The position numbers and the translations under genes were made by a program. DNA of 64,000 nucleotides. It comes from Azospirillum thiophilum. Lineage in GTDB: Bacteria > Pseudomonadota > Alphaproteobacteria > Azospirillales > Azospirillaceae. The notes beneath the pieces are model-generated. The model had not been told where the DNA came from. It saw nothing but the letters and a program-made list of their open reading frames with translations, and ran no database searches. How positions within the stretch are numbered: position 1 is the first letter of the stretch; each line of letters begins with the position of its first letter. Below, piece by piece: positions 52,414 through 61,122 of the stretch. Where the stretch lies: the NCBI RefSeq assembly GCF_001305595.1, contig NZ_CP012402.1, positions 641,001-705,000 on the forward strand, read 5' to 3'.

Positions 52414-54294
52414 ATGGCCACGACCGCAGGGAACTCCGCCGGGAACTCGACCATCATCGTGACCGCCAAGGGTGCCGCCAACGCGCATTTCGACTTGCTG
52501 GTCGACGGCAGGAAGATCGGCGAGGGCACCACGGATGACACGGCCAAGGACTTCGTCTTCAAGACGGACATCGTGGAGGGCCAGGGCCACAAGGTTCAGG
52601 TCCAGTACGACAATGACGGCATCGTGAACGGGACCGACCGCAACCTGTTCGTCGACGCGATCTCGATCAACGGCAGGTCGGTGCTGCCGACCGACGACAA
52701 CGTCACCTACGACAAGGGCGCGCTCGACGGCCATGACGTCGTCGCCGGGCGGGCCGGCCTGTGGTGGAACGGTACGCTGGTGGTCGACGCCGACAAGAGC
52801 TTCTTCCCCACGGACATCGCTGCGGCCCCCACCGTGCCGACGACCCCCGAAGCGCCGGCCGAGACGCCGGCCGAGACGCCTGTGGACGGCTCCACGCCCA
52901 GCGTGCCCAAGCCGACCGGCCCGGGCTTCTACGTCGCCGAGAACGGCAACGACAGCTGGTCCGGCACGCTGGCCGCTCCCAACGCCGACGGCACCGACGG
53001 CCCCTTCGCCTCGCTGCAGAAGGCCCAGACCGCCATGCGGTCGAGCGACATCGACACGACCTACATCCGCGGCGGCGACTATCACCAGAACGGGCTGTGG
53101 CTGGACGGCCAGGATTCGGGCGTGACCTTCACCAGCTATGGCAACGAGACGGCGGTGATCCACGGCGGGTCGCAGGCGTCGGTGTCGTTCGGTCTCGGCG
53201 GCGCCAGGAACGTGACCATCGAGGGCCTGACCTTCGCCGATGGCGTCGTCGGCGGCCATTATGTCTTCGCCGACAACGCCGCTGGCCTGACCTTCGCCAA
53301 CAATGTGGTGAAGGGCGGTGGCTACGGCATCACGGTGCAGAACAGCGCCGAGTCCCAGGTCGTCGGCAACCAGTTCGACAGCACCGGCGCCGAAGCCATC
53401 TTCGTGAAGGCCGGTTCCGACTTCACAATCGTCTCCGACAACCTGATCAAGCATCCCAATGCGGCCGACCGCGGCGACGCCGGCATCTGGATCAACGGCA
53501 GCTCCGACGTCAAGGTCACGCACAACCAGATCGAGGATTCTCCGGAGAAGGCCATCGCCGTCGGCTCGGTCCAGACGGATGGCAGCGACGCGACGCACCG
53601 GGTGACCATCGCCTACAACAAGGTGATCGACGCCAACCTGGACTCGAACGACGGCGGCGGCATCTACCTGATCAACCGCCAGCAGGATCTGACCGACCAC
53701 ACCGTCGTCAACAACGAGGTGACCGGCACCACCGCGACCACCCCCTCGGGCGACGTGTCGAGCTGGGGCATCTACCTGGACGACTGGACCAGCGGCGCCA
53801 CGGTGAAGGGCAACCTCGTCCATGGCAACATCGGCGGTGTCTTCCTGCATGGCGGCTGGGACAACACAGTCACCGAGAACGTGATCGCCGACAACAGCGG
53901 CGCCCAGATCGGCCTGCAGCAGGACGTCGCCTGGAGCGGCTGGCAGGGCAAGGAGATGAGCGGCAACGACATCTCGGGCAACATCGTCGATGTCCGGGAC
54001 GGCACGGCGGTCCACATCTACGGCCCGGCCGGTGTCGGCAACCTGCACGACAATTTCTACAGCAGCCTGAACACGTCCGAGACGCTGTTCGACGCTTGGC
54101 CGCAGGTGATGGCGACCGGTGCCGAAGGCAATCTGGCGGCCTGGCAGGCGGCGGGCTACGACAAGGGGTCGGTGACGCTGGATCCGGGCTTCGTCAATCC
54201 GGGAGCGCAGGATTACAGCCTGTCGTCGGACTCGTCGGTCTACGCTCTCGGCTTCGACCACATCGCCGTCCACGACATCGGCCTGCTGGCCTGA
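52414..54294 (+). CDS. Carbohydrate-binding module plus right-handed beta-helix protein
   Basis: 626 residues from ATG at 52414, which has AAAGGA nine bases upstream; an in-frame ATG at 52345 would add 23 residues. Residues about 8-125 look like a calcium-dependent xylan-binding module of the CBM36/60 type (HFDLLVDGRKIGEG, VQVQYDNDG, DRNLFVDAISINGR). A proline-threonine linker (TPEAPAETPAETPVDG) follows, then a beta-helix of about 400 residues (NVTIEGLTFADG, GYGITVQNSAESQVVGNQF, GGIYLINRQQ) as in polysaccharide lyases and epimerases. There is no Sec signal peptide, so export would need another route, for example type I. A polysaccharide-binding or -modifying role is inferred. Confidence 0.8.
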   Translation: MATTAGNSAGNSTIIVTAKGAANAHFDLLVDGRKIGEGTTDDTAKDFVFKTDIVEGQGHKVQVQYDNDGIVNGTDRNLFVDAISINGRSVLPTDDNVTYDKGALDGHDVVAGRAGLWWNGTLVVDADKSFFPTDIAAAPTVPTTPEAPAETPAETPVDGSTPSVPKPTGPGFYVAENGNDSWSGTLAAPNADGTDGPFASLQKAQTAMRSSDIDTTYIRGGDYHQNGLWLDGQDSGVTFTSYGNETAVIHGGSQASVSFGLGGARNVTIEGLTFADGVVGGHYVFADNAAGLTFANNVVKGGGYGITVQNSAESQVVGNQFDSTGAEAIFVKAGSDFTIVSDNLIKHPNAADRGDAGIWINGSSDVKVTHNQIEDSPEKAIAVGSVQTDGSDATHRVTIAYNKVIDANLDSNDGGGIYLINRQQDLTDHTVVNNEVTGTTATTPSGDVSSWGIYLDDWTSGATVKGNLVHGNIGGVFLHGGWDNTVTENVIADNSGAQIGLQQDVAWSGWQGKEMSGNDISGNIVDVRDGTAVHIYGPAGVGNLHDNFYSSLNTSETLFDAWPQVMATGAEGNLAAWQAAGYDKGSVTLDPGFVNPGAQDYSLSSDSSVYALGFDHIAVHDIGLLA

Positions 54295-54330
54295 CCGATC
54301 CCACCCGGTTGCACCATCCATCCTGACCGC

Positions 54331-54354
54331 GGGCCGCCCCTCACCGGGCGGCCC
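54331..54354 (+). terminator. Hairpin after the beta-helix gene
   Basis: GGGCCGCCC pairs with GGGCGGCCC around a six-base loop, 36 bases past the stop; no T run. The remaining sequence to 54650 shows no supported gene. Confidence 0.5.
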
Positions 54355-54650
54355 ATTGGTCTACGTAGGGGCGGCGGTGCAAGACAGGCAGGATAAAAGG
54401 AAGCGACCGAAACGTCGAAACGGCCAAGAGGGTCGAGGGGCATCGACTTCACATGGCGGTCGGCATCTCCGGTTTCCTGCTCGGCGTCCTCGTCCTGGCT
54501 GTCGATGTCCGGGCGCGACGGCGCCGGAGCACTGGTGGCGCGGATCAAGCGGTTCTGTTGATGGAGGCCGGGTGGCGCTTGCCGACAGCAATAAACAATC
54601 CCGTTCCGGTGATCATCGTCGGTCTCCCGCCGGGGCCGATGCCTGATTTA

Positions 54651-55499
54651 GAGCGCCTAACAGAACCATCTCTGGACGAATTTCCAGCAGATGAGGCTGG
54701 CAGCGATGTGGTGGAAGGCTGTGAAGATGTCGGCGCGCCGTTCGTAGCGGACGGCGATCCTGCGGAATCGAGCGAACCATGCCAGGGTGCGCTCGACCAC
54801 CCACCGGTGGCGGCCCAGGCGTTGGCTGCTTTCGATGCCGCGACGGGCGATCCTGGGAATGATGGTGCGTTTGCGCAGGGCGCGCCGACAGTGGGCGAAA
54901 TCGTACCCCTTGTCGGCGTGCAGTTTGGCGGGGCGACGGCGTGGTCGGCCGGCGCACTGGCGGATGGCCGGCACGGCATCGACCAGCGTCTCCAGGAACT
55001 TGCTGTCGTGCCGGTTGGCGGCGGAGATGGTCAGGGCGAGTGGAATGCCGTTGGCATCGACGAGGATATGACGCTTGGAACCCGGCTTGCCGCGGTCTGT
55101 CGGGTTCGGCCCGGTCTCTTGGCCCCCTTTTTGCCGGGACTGACGCACTGTCCACCGCGGCCCGTTCCCAGTTGATGGCGTTGGCGTAGCCGAGCCGGTC
55201 GAGCAGGGCTCGGTGGAGGCGCTCCCATACCCCTTTCTCCTGCCACTCGTGCAGGCGCCGCCAGCACGTCATTCCAGACCCGCAGCCCATTTCCATGGGC
55301 AGGAGTTCTCACGGGATTCCGGTGCGCACACGAACAGGATGCCGGTCAGCGCGGCGCGATCATCCAGACGAGGCCGCCCGCCCTTCGGCCTCGGCGGCTC
55401 AGGCGGGATCGGCGGTTCGATGAACGCCCACAGGTCGTCGGATACGAGAGGGGCTGCCATGCCCTCACAACACCCAAACGCCGGTTCTGTTACGCGCTC
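54651..55499. mobile_element. IS5-family (IS1031-group) insertion sequence, 849 bp
   Basis: Terminal inverted repeats GAGCGCCTAACAGAACC (left, 54651-54667) and its complement with one mismatch (right, 55483-55499). The flanking triplet TTA occurs on both sides (54648-54650 and 55500-55502), a 3-base target duplication of the TNA kind typical of this group. It inserted five bases beyond the stop codon of the LuxR gene. Confidence 0.9.
54657..55460 (-). pseudogene. Transposase of the IS1031-group element, frame-broken
   Basis: The N-terminus (MAAPLVSDDLWAFIEPPIPP) leaves frame near 55335, where one base is missing after LFV, and a TGA replaces the expected Trp codon in the restored frame (GIP-stop-ELLP). 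A second frame change falls in an A5G5 run near 55130, where IS5 relatives often use programmed frameshifting. The downstream part keeps the DDE domain: HILVDANGIPLALTI, LHADKGYD and RHRWVVERTLAW. The first defect makes the element inactive unless complemented. Confidence 0.85.
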
Positions 55500-55504
55500 T
55501 TATT

Positions 55505-56647
55505 TCATCGAACCGGGACACGCCCATTCGCAAGCTTTGTGACGATCACCGCAAGTTCACTTTGTCGGTTGATCTCAAGTTTTGCGAAGATCTTTTTGAG
55601 AGATGTGCGCACATTGCCTTCCGAGATATTCAATTCCGCTGCGGCGTCGATAGGCGCAATGCCCGATCCTATGATTGCGGCAAGCCGGGCCTCGGACGCG
55701 GACAGTCCAAGTTCACGCAATGCCGCTATGGAGACGCGGGAATGGTCCGCACCGAGAAGGGTCAAGCTGACCAGTATGTGCTTTTCCTGGCACGGCAGGT
55801 TTTCCATTGCGGATGCCTGCAGAAGAACGGCCCTTCCGTCCGAGGGGCGATGGAAAATAAGGTCTCCAATCGTAGTATGACCAAGAGGAGCGACGGCGCT
55901 CACGCGGGTGATCATCTTGGACAGTCGCTCTCCGTCTTGTCTCCTCGTGCAGCGCAACCGGCCATCCGAAGACGCATACAATCCATCTTTTTTGCATAGG
56001 ACATCAATTGCTATGCTGTTTTTCATCACAATGTGCAGGTTGGTGTTCAAGATCAAATAGGACTTGCCATCTGCATTGAAGGCTCCCTCCAGGAGAGCCT
56101 TGGCTTTCAAAGTTTCCCTGCGCCGCGCACGCATAAGAAACGCCTTTTGCATATGTTGGATTAAGAATTTGACAATCTTTTTGTCATCTTCCGAGAAGCT
56201 ATCAAATTTGTTCTTATTGTAGAAATTTAAAAATGCAGGAATGCTTGCATGGTGATCAAAATCCAAATTGGCTCCCAATAACCTGCATTGTCCGGATGGA
56301 ATCAGGAAATCATTAAACCATTCTGATTTTTGGAAAATTTCATCATCAACCAGTTCTTCTCCCAGAACCACATTCCCAGGTCGATCAAGTTTTCTTATCT
56401 TTGATCCAGAATACCATATATCGTGCTTGTTGAAGTGATCATGATAAGCCTTTACCGACCATTCATCAGAATTTATGATCACTTCTATACCATCATCATA
56501 TTGGCTATTCATAGGCGTAAACAGGAGCGCGCTGTCAGCGCGAAGCATGAGTCTTATTTTGTCTAATATGCGCGGCCATGCATGATCGTCGTCGACCGCT
56601 TCATAAATTATCCCAATTATTTGAGAAATTTCGGATAAGTTCATCAT
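55505..56647 (-). CDS. LuxR-type transcriptional regulator
   Basis: 380 residues from ATG at 56647 (a TTG at 56689 is less likely). The C-terminal helix-turn-helix is LGLSASEARLAAIIGSG followed by AAELNISEGNVRTSLKKIFA, typical of LuxR/NarL proteins. The N-terminal ~300 residues are not a recognised acyl-homoserine-lactone domain, though the length suits a sensor; residues WPRILDKIRLML and FFDF-like FDHHASIPAFLNFYN suggest a PAS-like or GAF-like fold. Codon use is far more AT-rich than the core genes, a sign of transfer. A 16-base palindrome lies 63 bases upstream. Confidence 0.8.
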   Translation of the reverse strand: MMNLSEISQIIGIIYEAVDDDHAWPRILDKIRLMLRADSALLFTPMNSQYDDGIEVIINSDEWSVKAYHDHFNKHDIWYSGSKIRKLDRPGNVVLGEELVDDEIFQKSEWFNDFLIPSGQCRLLGANLDFDHHASIPAFLNFYNKNKFDSFSEDDKKIVKFLIQHMQKAFLMRARRRETLKAKALLEGAFNADGKSYLILNTNLHIVMKNSIAIDVLCKKDGLYASSDGRLRCTRRQDGERLSKMITRVSAVAPLGHTTIGDLIFHRPSDGRAVLLQASAMENLPCQEKHILVSLTLLGADHSRVSIAALRELGLSASEARLAAIIGSGIAPIDAAAELNISEGNVRTSLKKIFAKLEINRQSELAVIVTKLANGRVPVR

Positions 56648-56709
56648 GAACTCGCCAACGGAGACTTGTGTTTGGCGGTACCGTAACAAGTAATTTTTTC
56701 CACTTACAG

Positions 56710-56725
56710 ACTCCCATATGGGAGT
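56710..56725 (-). promoter_or_regulatory. Perfect 16-base palindrome before the LuxR gene
   Basis: ACTCCCATATGGGAGT is a perfect inverted repeat 63 bases before the LuxR start. It resembles a LuxR-type operator, and the IS5 element begins three bases beyond it, so that element may have separated it from another target gene. Confidence 0.55.
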
Positions 56726-56727
56726 GT

Positions 56728-58043
56728 CTTAACAGGACACGGAAAAACGAACATATTCCGGCTTTTTTCCTCGGCTGAGGCTTGGAAATGGGGTTTCCGA
56801 CGCCCGTTTTTGTCAGAATGGAGCGCCTTTTCGCGCTCTGTGGCTCCCGGAACCGCCATTCAGGCGGATTCCGGGCGTGATTATGCCGCCGCCAGCAGCT
56901 TGGGCAGGCGGATCAGGTTGTAGGCGGTGGCGGTCAGTGTGAACATCCAACCGACGCGGGCGGTGCCGCGATGACGCGTTTTGCGCAAGCCGGCTCCCTT
57001 GATCCAGCCGAACACCTCCTCGATCCGTTTGCGGATTCTCAGGCTGACGGCGTAGCCGGGGTGACGGGTGGTCCGGCCGTCGATCGCCGAGCGGCGGTTG
57101 CTCGTGTTCTGCGCGACATGCGCAGCGGCGCCCAGGCTGCGCATGTTCGCCACGAAATCCTTGGTGTCGTAAGCCTTGTCGGCACCCACCGTGATGCGGT
57201 GGCGGCCGGGGATGGCCTCGACCATGGAAACCGCCGCTTCGCGCTCAGCCAGACCGGTGGCCGCGGTGAGCCGGACATTCACCACCAGAGCGTGACGGTT
57301 TTCCATCAATGCATGGCCCATGAAGGCCAGCTTCGCCGGCTGCCCGTTGCCTTTGCGATACAACCGCGCCTCAGGATCGCTGGTCGACGCATGGGTCTCG
57401 TTGGACCGCTTCTCACCATGGAAGTCGCGGTCGCCGTTGCGACCCGGCCCCGGCGGCTCGCCGCTGCCGTCCTTGGGCCGGAAGCTCTTCACCGACGCCC
57501 AGGCTTCGATCAGCGTGCCGTCCACCGAGAAATGCTCGTCCGACAGCAGCGCCTTGACCTTCGGCTGGCCAAGCACGGTGGCCAGGAACTTGGCCGCCAC
57601 GTCGCCGGCCAGCAGACGCTCCCGGTTCTTGGTGAAGACCGTCGCGTCCCACACCGGGGCGTCCATCGACAAGCCGACGAACCAGCGGAACAGCAGGTTG
57701 TAGTCGAGCTGTTCCATCAACTGGCGTTCCGAGCGCACCGAGTAGAAGGCCTGGAGCAGCAAAGCCCGCAGCAGCTTCTCCGGTGGGATCGACGGTCGCC
57801 CGATCTTCGAGTACAGCCCCTCAAAAGCCGGCGACATCACCTCCAGCGCTTCGTCCACAATGGCCCGGATCGGCCGCAGCGGATGATCGGCCGGAACCCG
57901 AACCTCGCAGCTCACATAGCTGAAAAGACCCTCGCTGCGTTCGTCCGAACCCCGCATCGCCCCCTCACCAGCCGCATTCTCTTCGACCAAAGAGAATCAC
58001 GACCGAACTGCCGGGAACAGACCTTTTTCCGCATCCTGTTAAG
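56728..58043. mobile_element. IS5-family insertion sequence, about 1.3 kb, apparently intact
   Basis: Imperfect inverted repeats CTTAACAGGA-N2-CGGAAAAA occur at 56728-56747 and, inverted, at 58024-58043. TTAA at each end may be a target duplication or part of the repeats. It encodes one uninterrupted transposase. Confidence 0.85.
56881..57957 (-). CDS. IS5-family transposase
   Basis: 358 residues from ATG at 57957, with GAGGGG just before it; a TTG at 57990 would add 11. The catalytic acids are in HFSVDGTLIEAW, VGADKAYDTKDF and RKRIEEVFGWIKGAG, the last fitting the Y/R-x3-E-x6-K motif. An N-terminal domain (PLRPIRAIVDEAL, LLRALLLQAFYSVRSERQLMEQL) is the usual IS5 helix region. No interruption is visible, so it may be active. 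Confidence 0.93.
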   Translation of the reverse strand: MRGSDERSEGLFSYVSCEVRVPADHPLRPIRAIVDEALEVMSPAFEGLYSKIGRPSIPPEKLLRALLLQAFYSVRSERQLMEQLDYNLLFRWFVGLSMDAPVWDATVFTKNRERLLAGDVAAKFLATVLGQPKVKALLSDEHFSVDGTLIEAWASVKSFRPKDGSGEPPGPGRNGDRDFHGEKRSNETHASTSDPEARLYRKGNGQPAKLAFMGHALMENRHALVVNVRLTAATGLAEREAAVSMVEAIPGRHRITVGADKAYDTKDFVANMRSLGAAAHVAQNTSNRRSAIDGRTTRHPGYAVSLRIRKRIEEVFGWIKGAGLRKTRHRGTARVGWMFTLTATAYNLIRLPKLLAAA

Positions 58044-58315
58044 GGCATTAAGGACGTCACCATGCACCAAGGAGCAGGACGTAACCCTCTGGATTTTGTC
58101 TGCTGGATCAAGGTAACCACGACATATTGTCTTCTCTGCCAAGAAGAACCTTTTCCAGTCTCCGATAAATATTTCCGAAAATTTTCTGAATGATAGTCAA
58201 TAAATTATACTTTTAAAGTAGTAATACATAGATAAACTTCAAAATTTTAGCACTTAATCGTGCCATTTTAATTAATAGATTTCGGAAATCACATGTCAAA
58301 ATCAGGAGGACAGCT
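58044..58315. other. AT-rich intergenic segment right of the IS5 element
   Basis: GC content drops sharply after about 58140. There is no supported gene. It should hold the promoter of the 58316 gene. Confidence 0.5.
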
Positions 58316-58729
58316 ATGATGTTATTCTCAAAGCGCTTGAAAACTAAGATCGCTATCATTTCACTTGTAATGATATCTGTATCGGGATGGCCAGCCAACA
58401 CAGTTCACGCGGGAGAGTACAAAAATTGTACAAATATAGAAAAAGCTGGAGGAAATATTGCTGGAGAAAGATATAGTTGTGGAGACTGTGTTGCCAACGG
58501 GTTCAACCCGGATGGCTGTATAAAGTGTGGCACAGCAAGTGTTACGATTCCAAAAGAAGCCAAAATAAAAAGCTATTACCGGACAGCGAGCTCATTGGAC
58601 TGGGGTGCTTGGCTGGACGATATTAACATACAAAGCCAATCCGATGGATCAACGTTGGTTTCCACCAGCTTGAAGAATTGGAGAAAAAGCCACCCAAAGA
58701 CAATTTGTATTCATGTTCTGACAGAATAA
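58316..58729 (+). CDS. Small secreted cysteine-containing protein, unknown function
   Basis: 137 residues, AT-rich. AGGAGG lies six bases before the ATG. A Sec signal peptide is clear (KTKIAIISLVMISVSGWPA, cut near HAG-EYKN at about residue 33). The mature chain of about 105 residues has six cysteines, four of them in YSCGDCVANGFNPDGCIKCG, a spacing that suggests disulfides or a metal site, and a seventh-like TICIHV near the end counted among the six. I do not recognise a family. The next gene is also a small exported protein with the same base composition, so they may work together. Confidence 0.75.
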   Translation: MMLFSKRLKTKIAIISLVMISVSGWPANTVHAGEYKNCTNIEKAGGNIAGERYSCGDCVANGFNPDGCIKCGTASVTIPKEAKIKSYYRTASSLDWGAWLDDINIQSQSDGSTLVSTSLKNWRKSHPKTICIHVLTE

Positions 58730-58779
58730 TATATTTTCCGTGAAAATGCCATCAAATCCCATCAAAAAGGAGCGGAAAA

Positions 58780-59115
58780 ATGACGGCATCAATAAGAAAC
58801 CGTATAATCATGTTCGTATTTTGTCTGCAGTCGTCTGGTATGTTCTCTTCAAATGCATCTTAATCTCAAGAAATGATGGTGATAACATTTGAGGGGACGC
58901 ATATATTGTCATCAGACGTCTTTCAATTTTCTATATTTGATCGGGTGTGCAACCGCGATGCCGGGGTAATCACCCTCAAGGGGAATGGAAGGGCTACCAT
59001 AAAAGTATGTAGAGGCGGTACAGGACATGGCAGCATCATATATAAAAATATCACGCTCAATAGTCAGCCCATAGGTGTAGAGTTCGTGAGGGAAGACGAT
59101 CCAATCCGTCCATAA
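58780..59115 (+). pseudogene. Small secreted protein interrupted by an in-frame stop
   Basis: AAGGAG precedes ATG at 58780. The frame gives a signal-like N-terminus (RNRIIMFVFCLQSSGMF) of 27 residues, then TAA at 58861-58863, then continues open in the same frame for 83 codons (VITFEGTHILSSDVFQFS to EDDPIRP). An ATG at 58873 could start the remainder without a signal peptide. The nonsense codon lies exactly at the expected signal cleavage region. The mature part has two cysteines and a beta-rich look. Family unknown. Confidence 0.65.
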
Positions 59116-59689
59116 GGTCAAGCCTATGGTAAGTACCGGGAATTACGTAAGCGGAATCCGCTGACCCGAAATCAATAATTAGACCCACTCGAATTCGTCA
59201 GCCGATACAGGGCAGTGCACATCCCGGTCCCCTGCATCGGTTCGCCATGGCCAGTGACCATCGACTCCGAGTACGGTACTGCCAGCCACGGCATCGTGGC
59301 CGAAGCGTTCCTCCGTGGCGTTGCGGATGAAGCCCACCGGCAGCGGCCAGCCCGTTATCGGCCGCTATCCTGCCATGGTCCTCCGACGTCATCTGACCCG
59401 GGCTGTCGCGCACCTCCACATTGACGTGCGTGCTGCGTCCTCTGGCCGACCTTTCGCCTTCCGCTGTTTTCCCTGAGAACAGCAGGGAGGCGCGCTTGTC
59501 CTTCCACACTTTTTCGATATCCGCACGGCATGCTTCCAATTTCCGGCGGCCCGACCGAGCTCATCCGGCTCCAAAAGATTACAAAAGAAACCATCGATCA
59601 TCACAAAAATTTGTCACACCCTCTATTCCGACTCGCCAAGGCTATGCGTTTAAGCCTATTCTCTCTTAGTCCTTTCGATGGAGGGGAGT
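59116..59689. other. Gene-free stretch with a possible decayed gene (minus strand)
   Basis: No intact gene is supported. On the minus strand, between about 59605 and 59175, protein-like pieces appear in different frames (CRADIEKVWKDKRASLLFSG, then ITGWPLPVGFIRNATEERFG), as in a frameshifted remnant. GC rises again here compared with the AT-rich island to the left. Confidence 0.3.
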
Positions 59690-59848
59690 ATGAGGCCGCC
59701 GCCGATCAACCTATCCACCGTCCGTGCCGTGCAGACCGTTCGTATCCACAGCAAAGGCTGCCACGATATCGTCGCGCGTGAATATCTGATCCGTGTCGAG
59801 CGTCGGCTGCTGGCGATGATGGACAGCGAGGGATCGACCATCCATTGA
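59690..59848 (+). CDS. 52-residue protein, unknown function
   Basis: ATG at 59690 follows GGAGGGGA by three bases, a strong ribosome binding site. The peptide starts MRPPPINLSTVRAVQTVRIH and ends LLAMMDSEGSTIH, with the basic helix IVAREYLIRVERRLLAMM in the middle. There is no signal peptide or membrane span. It lies 190 bases before the phage-like helix-turn-helix gene. Confidence 0.5.
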   Translation: MRPPPINLSTVRAVQTVRIHSKGCHDIVAREYLIRVERRLLAMMDSEGSTIH

Positions 59849-60038
59849 GGCGCCGGTCTGCGGCCGGTCGGGCGGAGGTCTTGCCACCCGGCCGGCCCGG
59901 TCAACGGATCCACCCTGCCGGCAGAGCCGAGGCCGCCTCGGGCCGTCGACACAGTTTCGGATTTTGAACCTACCATTGCCAGGGAAGCCGCCTTTCTATA
60001 GGAATTAATAGCTAATTCCTGATCATGGAGGGTTCCGC

Positions 60039-60731
60039 ATGCCGCCCGATTGCCTGATGTCCGCCGAGTCCTTCCCCCATTGGGCGGCCGAGCCGCCGGT
60101 GCCGCCGGACGGTGCACTGGTTCCCAACTCCCGCTTCCATGGCGAGCAGTGGATCATGGCCGCCGGGATGCTGGCGCGCGGGGCGTCCTTCCAGCAGGTC
60201 GCCCGGTCGATGGGGTGCAGCCGCACCACGCTGTGGCGGGCCTATTACGGCTCGCAGCCCTTCCGTCATCGCGTCTGGTGGGAACGGCAGTCGCTGAACC
60301 GCGAGGCCGAACTGCGCCTGCACTCGCTGCGCGGCATGGTGACGGAACAGATCGAGCGGCTGGTCTCGGCCGGCGATCCCGCCACCTTGCGCTGGCTGGC
60401 TGACCGGCTCGGGCTGTTCTCCGGCGACGACCGGCCGCAGGCCGCGAAGCCCGCCGCTGCCGCGCCTGCCGTTCCCGCCGCGGACATCGACCGGGAGACG
60501 ACGATGGATGCGGCCATTGAACTGGCGATGGATGCGGCGATGGATGCCGACGACCGCGTTCCGGGCGCGCTGCGCGAACGGACGCCGCCGGACCCGCGGG
60601 CGGTCGCCGCCATCCTCGCCCGGCCGGAGGCCGAGGGGCCGAAGGGCGTCTATCCCTGGACCCTCAACCCTGACGACCGCTATCCCAACCTCGGCTCGGC
60701 GGCCGAACGCAGGGGCGGGCGCGGGGCATGA
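60039..60731 (+). CDS. Helix-turn-helix protein, phage small-terminase-like or regulator
   Basis: 230 residues; GGAGG lies seven bases before the ATG. A helix-turn-helix spans about residues 41-65 (MLARGASFQQVARSMGCSRT), followed by a second helical region (AELRLHSLRGMVTEQIERL, DPATLRWLADRLGLF) and a low-complexity acidic-alanine tail. The order resembles small terminase or Rha-type phage proteins, but I cannot name the family. Its stop overlaps the ATG of a short frame (ATGA at 60728). Confidence 0.6.
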   Translation: MPPDCLMSAESFPHWAAEPPVPPDGALVPNSRFHGEQWIMAAGMLARGASFQQVARSMGCSRTTLWRAYYGSQPFRHRVWWERQSLNREAELRLHSLRGMVTEQIERLVSAGDPATLRWLADRLGLFSGDDRPQAAKPAAAAPAVPAADIDRETTMDAAIELAMDAAMDADDRVPGALRERTPPDPRAVAAILARPEAEGPKGVYPWTLNPDDRYPNLGSAAERRGGRGA

Positions 60732-60919
60732 CCGCCACCAAGCCCGCCGCCGGAACGCCGGCCCCTGAAACGATGAAACAGGGCCCAAGCCCTGTTTCAC
60801 CCGGTTTCAAACGTTCCACTCCGCCGGACTCGGCCCGACCGGGCTCGGCCGTACGACGCCGCCCCGGCCGGCGCCGAGGACGAATCCGGGCCATGAGAGC
60901 GGAAGCTTGCATTGCCTGA
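60728..60919 (+). CDS. Possible 63-residue frame overlapping the helix-turn-helix gene
   Basis: ATGA overlap with the preceding stop would allow coupled translation. The product is low-complexity, proline- and arginine-rich, and contains a perfect hairpin. It may be the leftover start of a truncated phage gene. The rest of the 391 bases to 61122 shows no supported gene. Confidence 0.25.
   Translation: MTATKPAAGTPAPETMKQGPSPVSPGFKRSTPPDSARPGSAVRRRPGRRRGRIRAMRAEACIA
60774..60799. terminator. Perfect 11-bp hairpin
   Basis: TGAAACAGGGC and its complement flank the loop CCAA, about 45 bases after the helix-turn-helix stop. No T run follows, so a terminator is only possible; a protein-binding or RNA structure is an alternative. 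Confidence 0.45.
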
Positions 60920-61122
60920 TGTGGGGGACAGCCAGTGCCCCGCTGGAGCCTTCCTCTCACGGAAACGGAGGGCAATCCTTTGATATAATGAATGATTTCA
61001 AGCATTCTAACGGTTTGGCGCATGATGGCGCCGCTCGTCCCCGGCCGGTCGGACCGCAGTGCTTGCCATATCCGAAAAGAGGTAATAGCATCCGACCAGT
61101 TCGCATAATAGGTGCTTCTGCG

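Noticed and set aside
54361..54650. Open frames left of the IS1031-group element
   Set aside because: No ribosome binding site, motif or codon bias; treated as non-coding.
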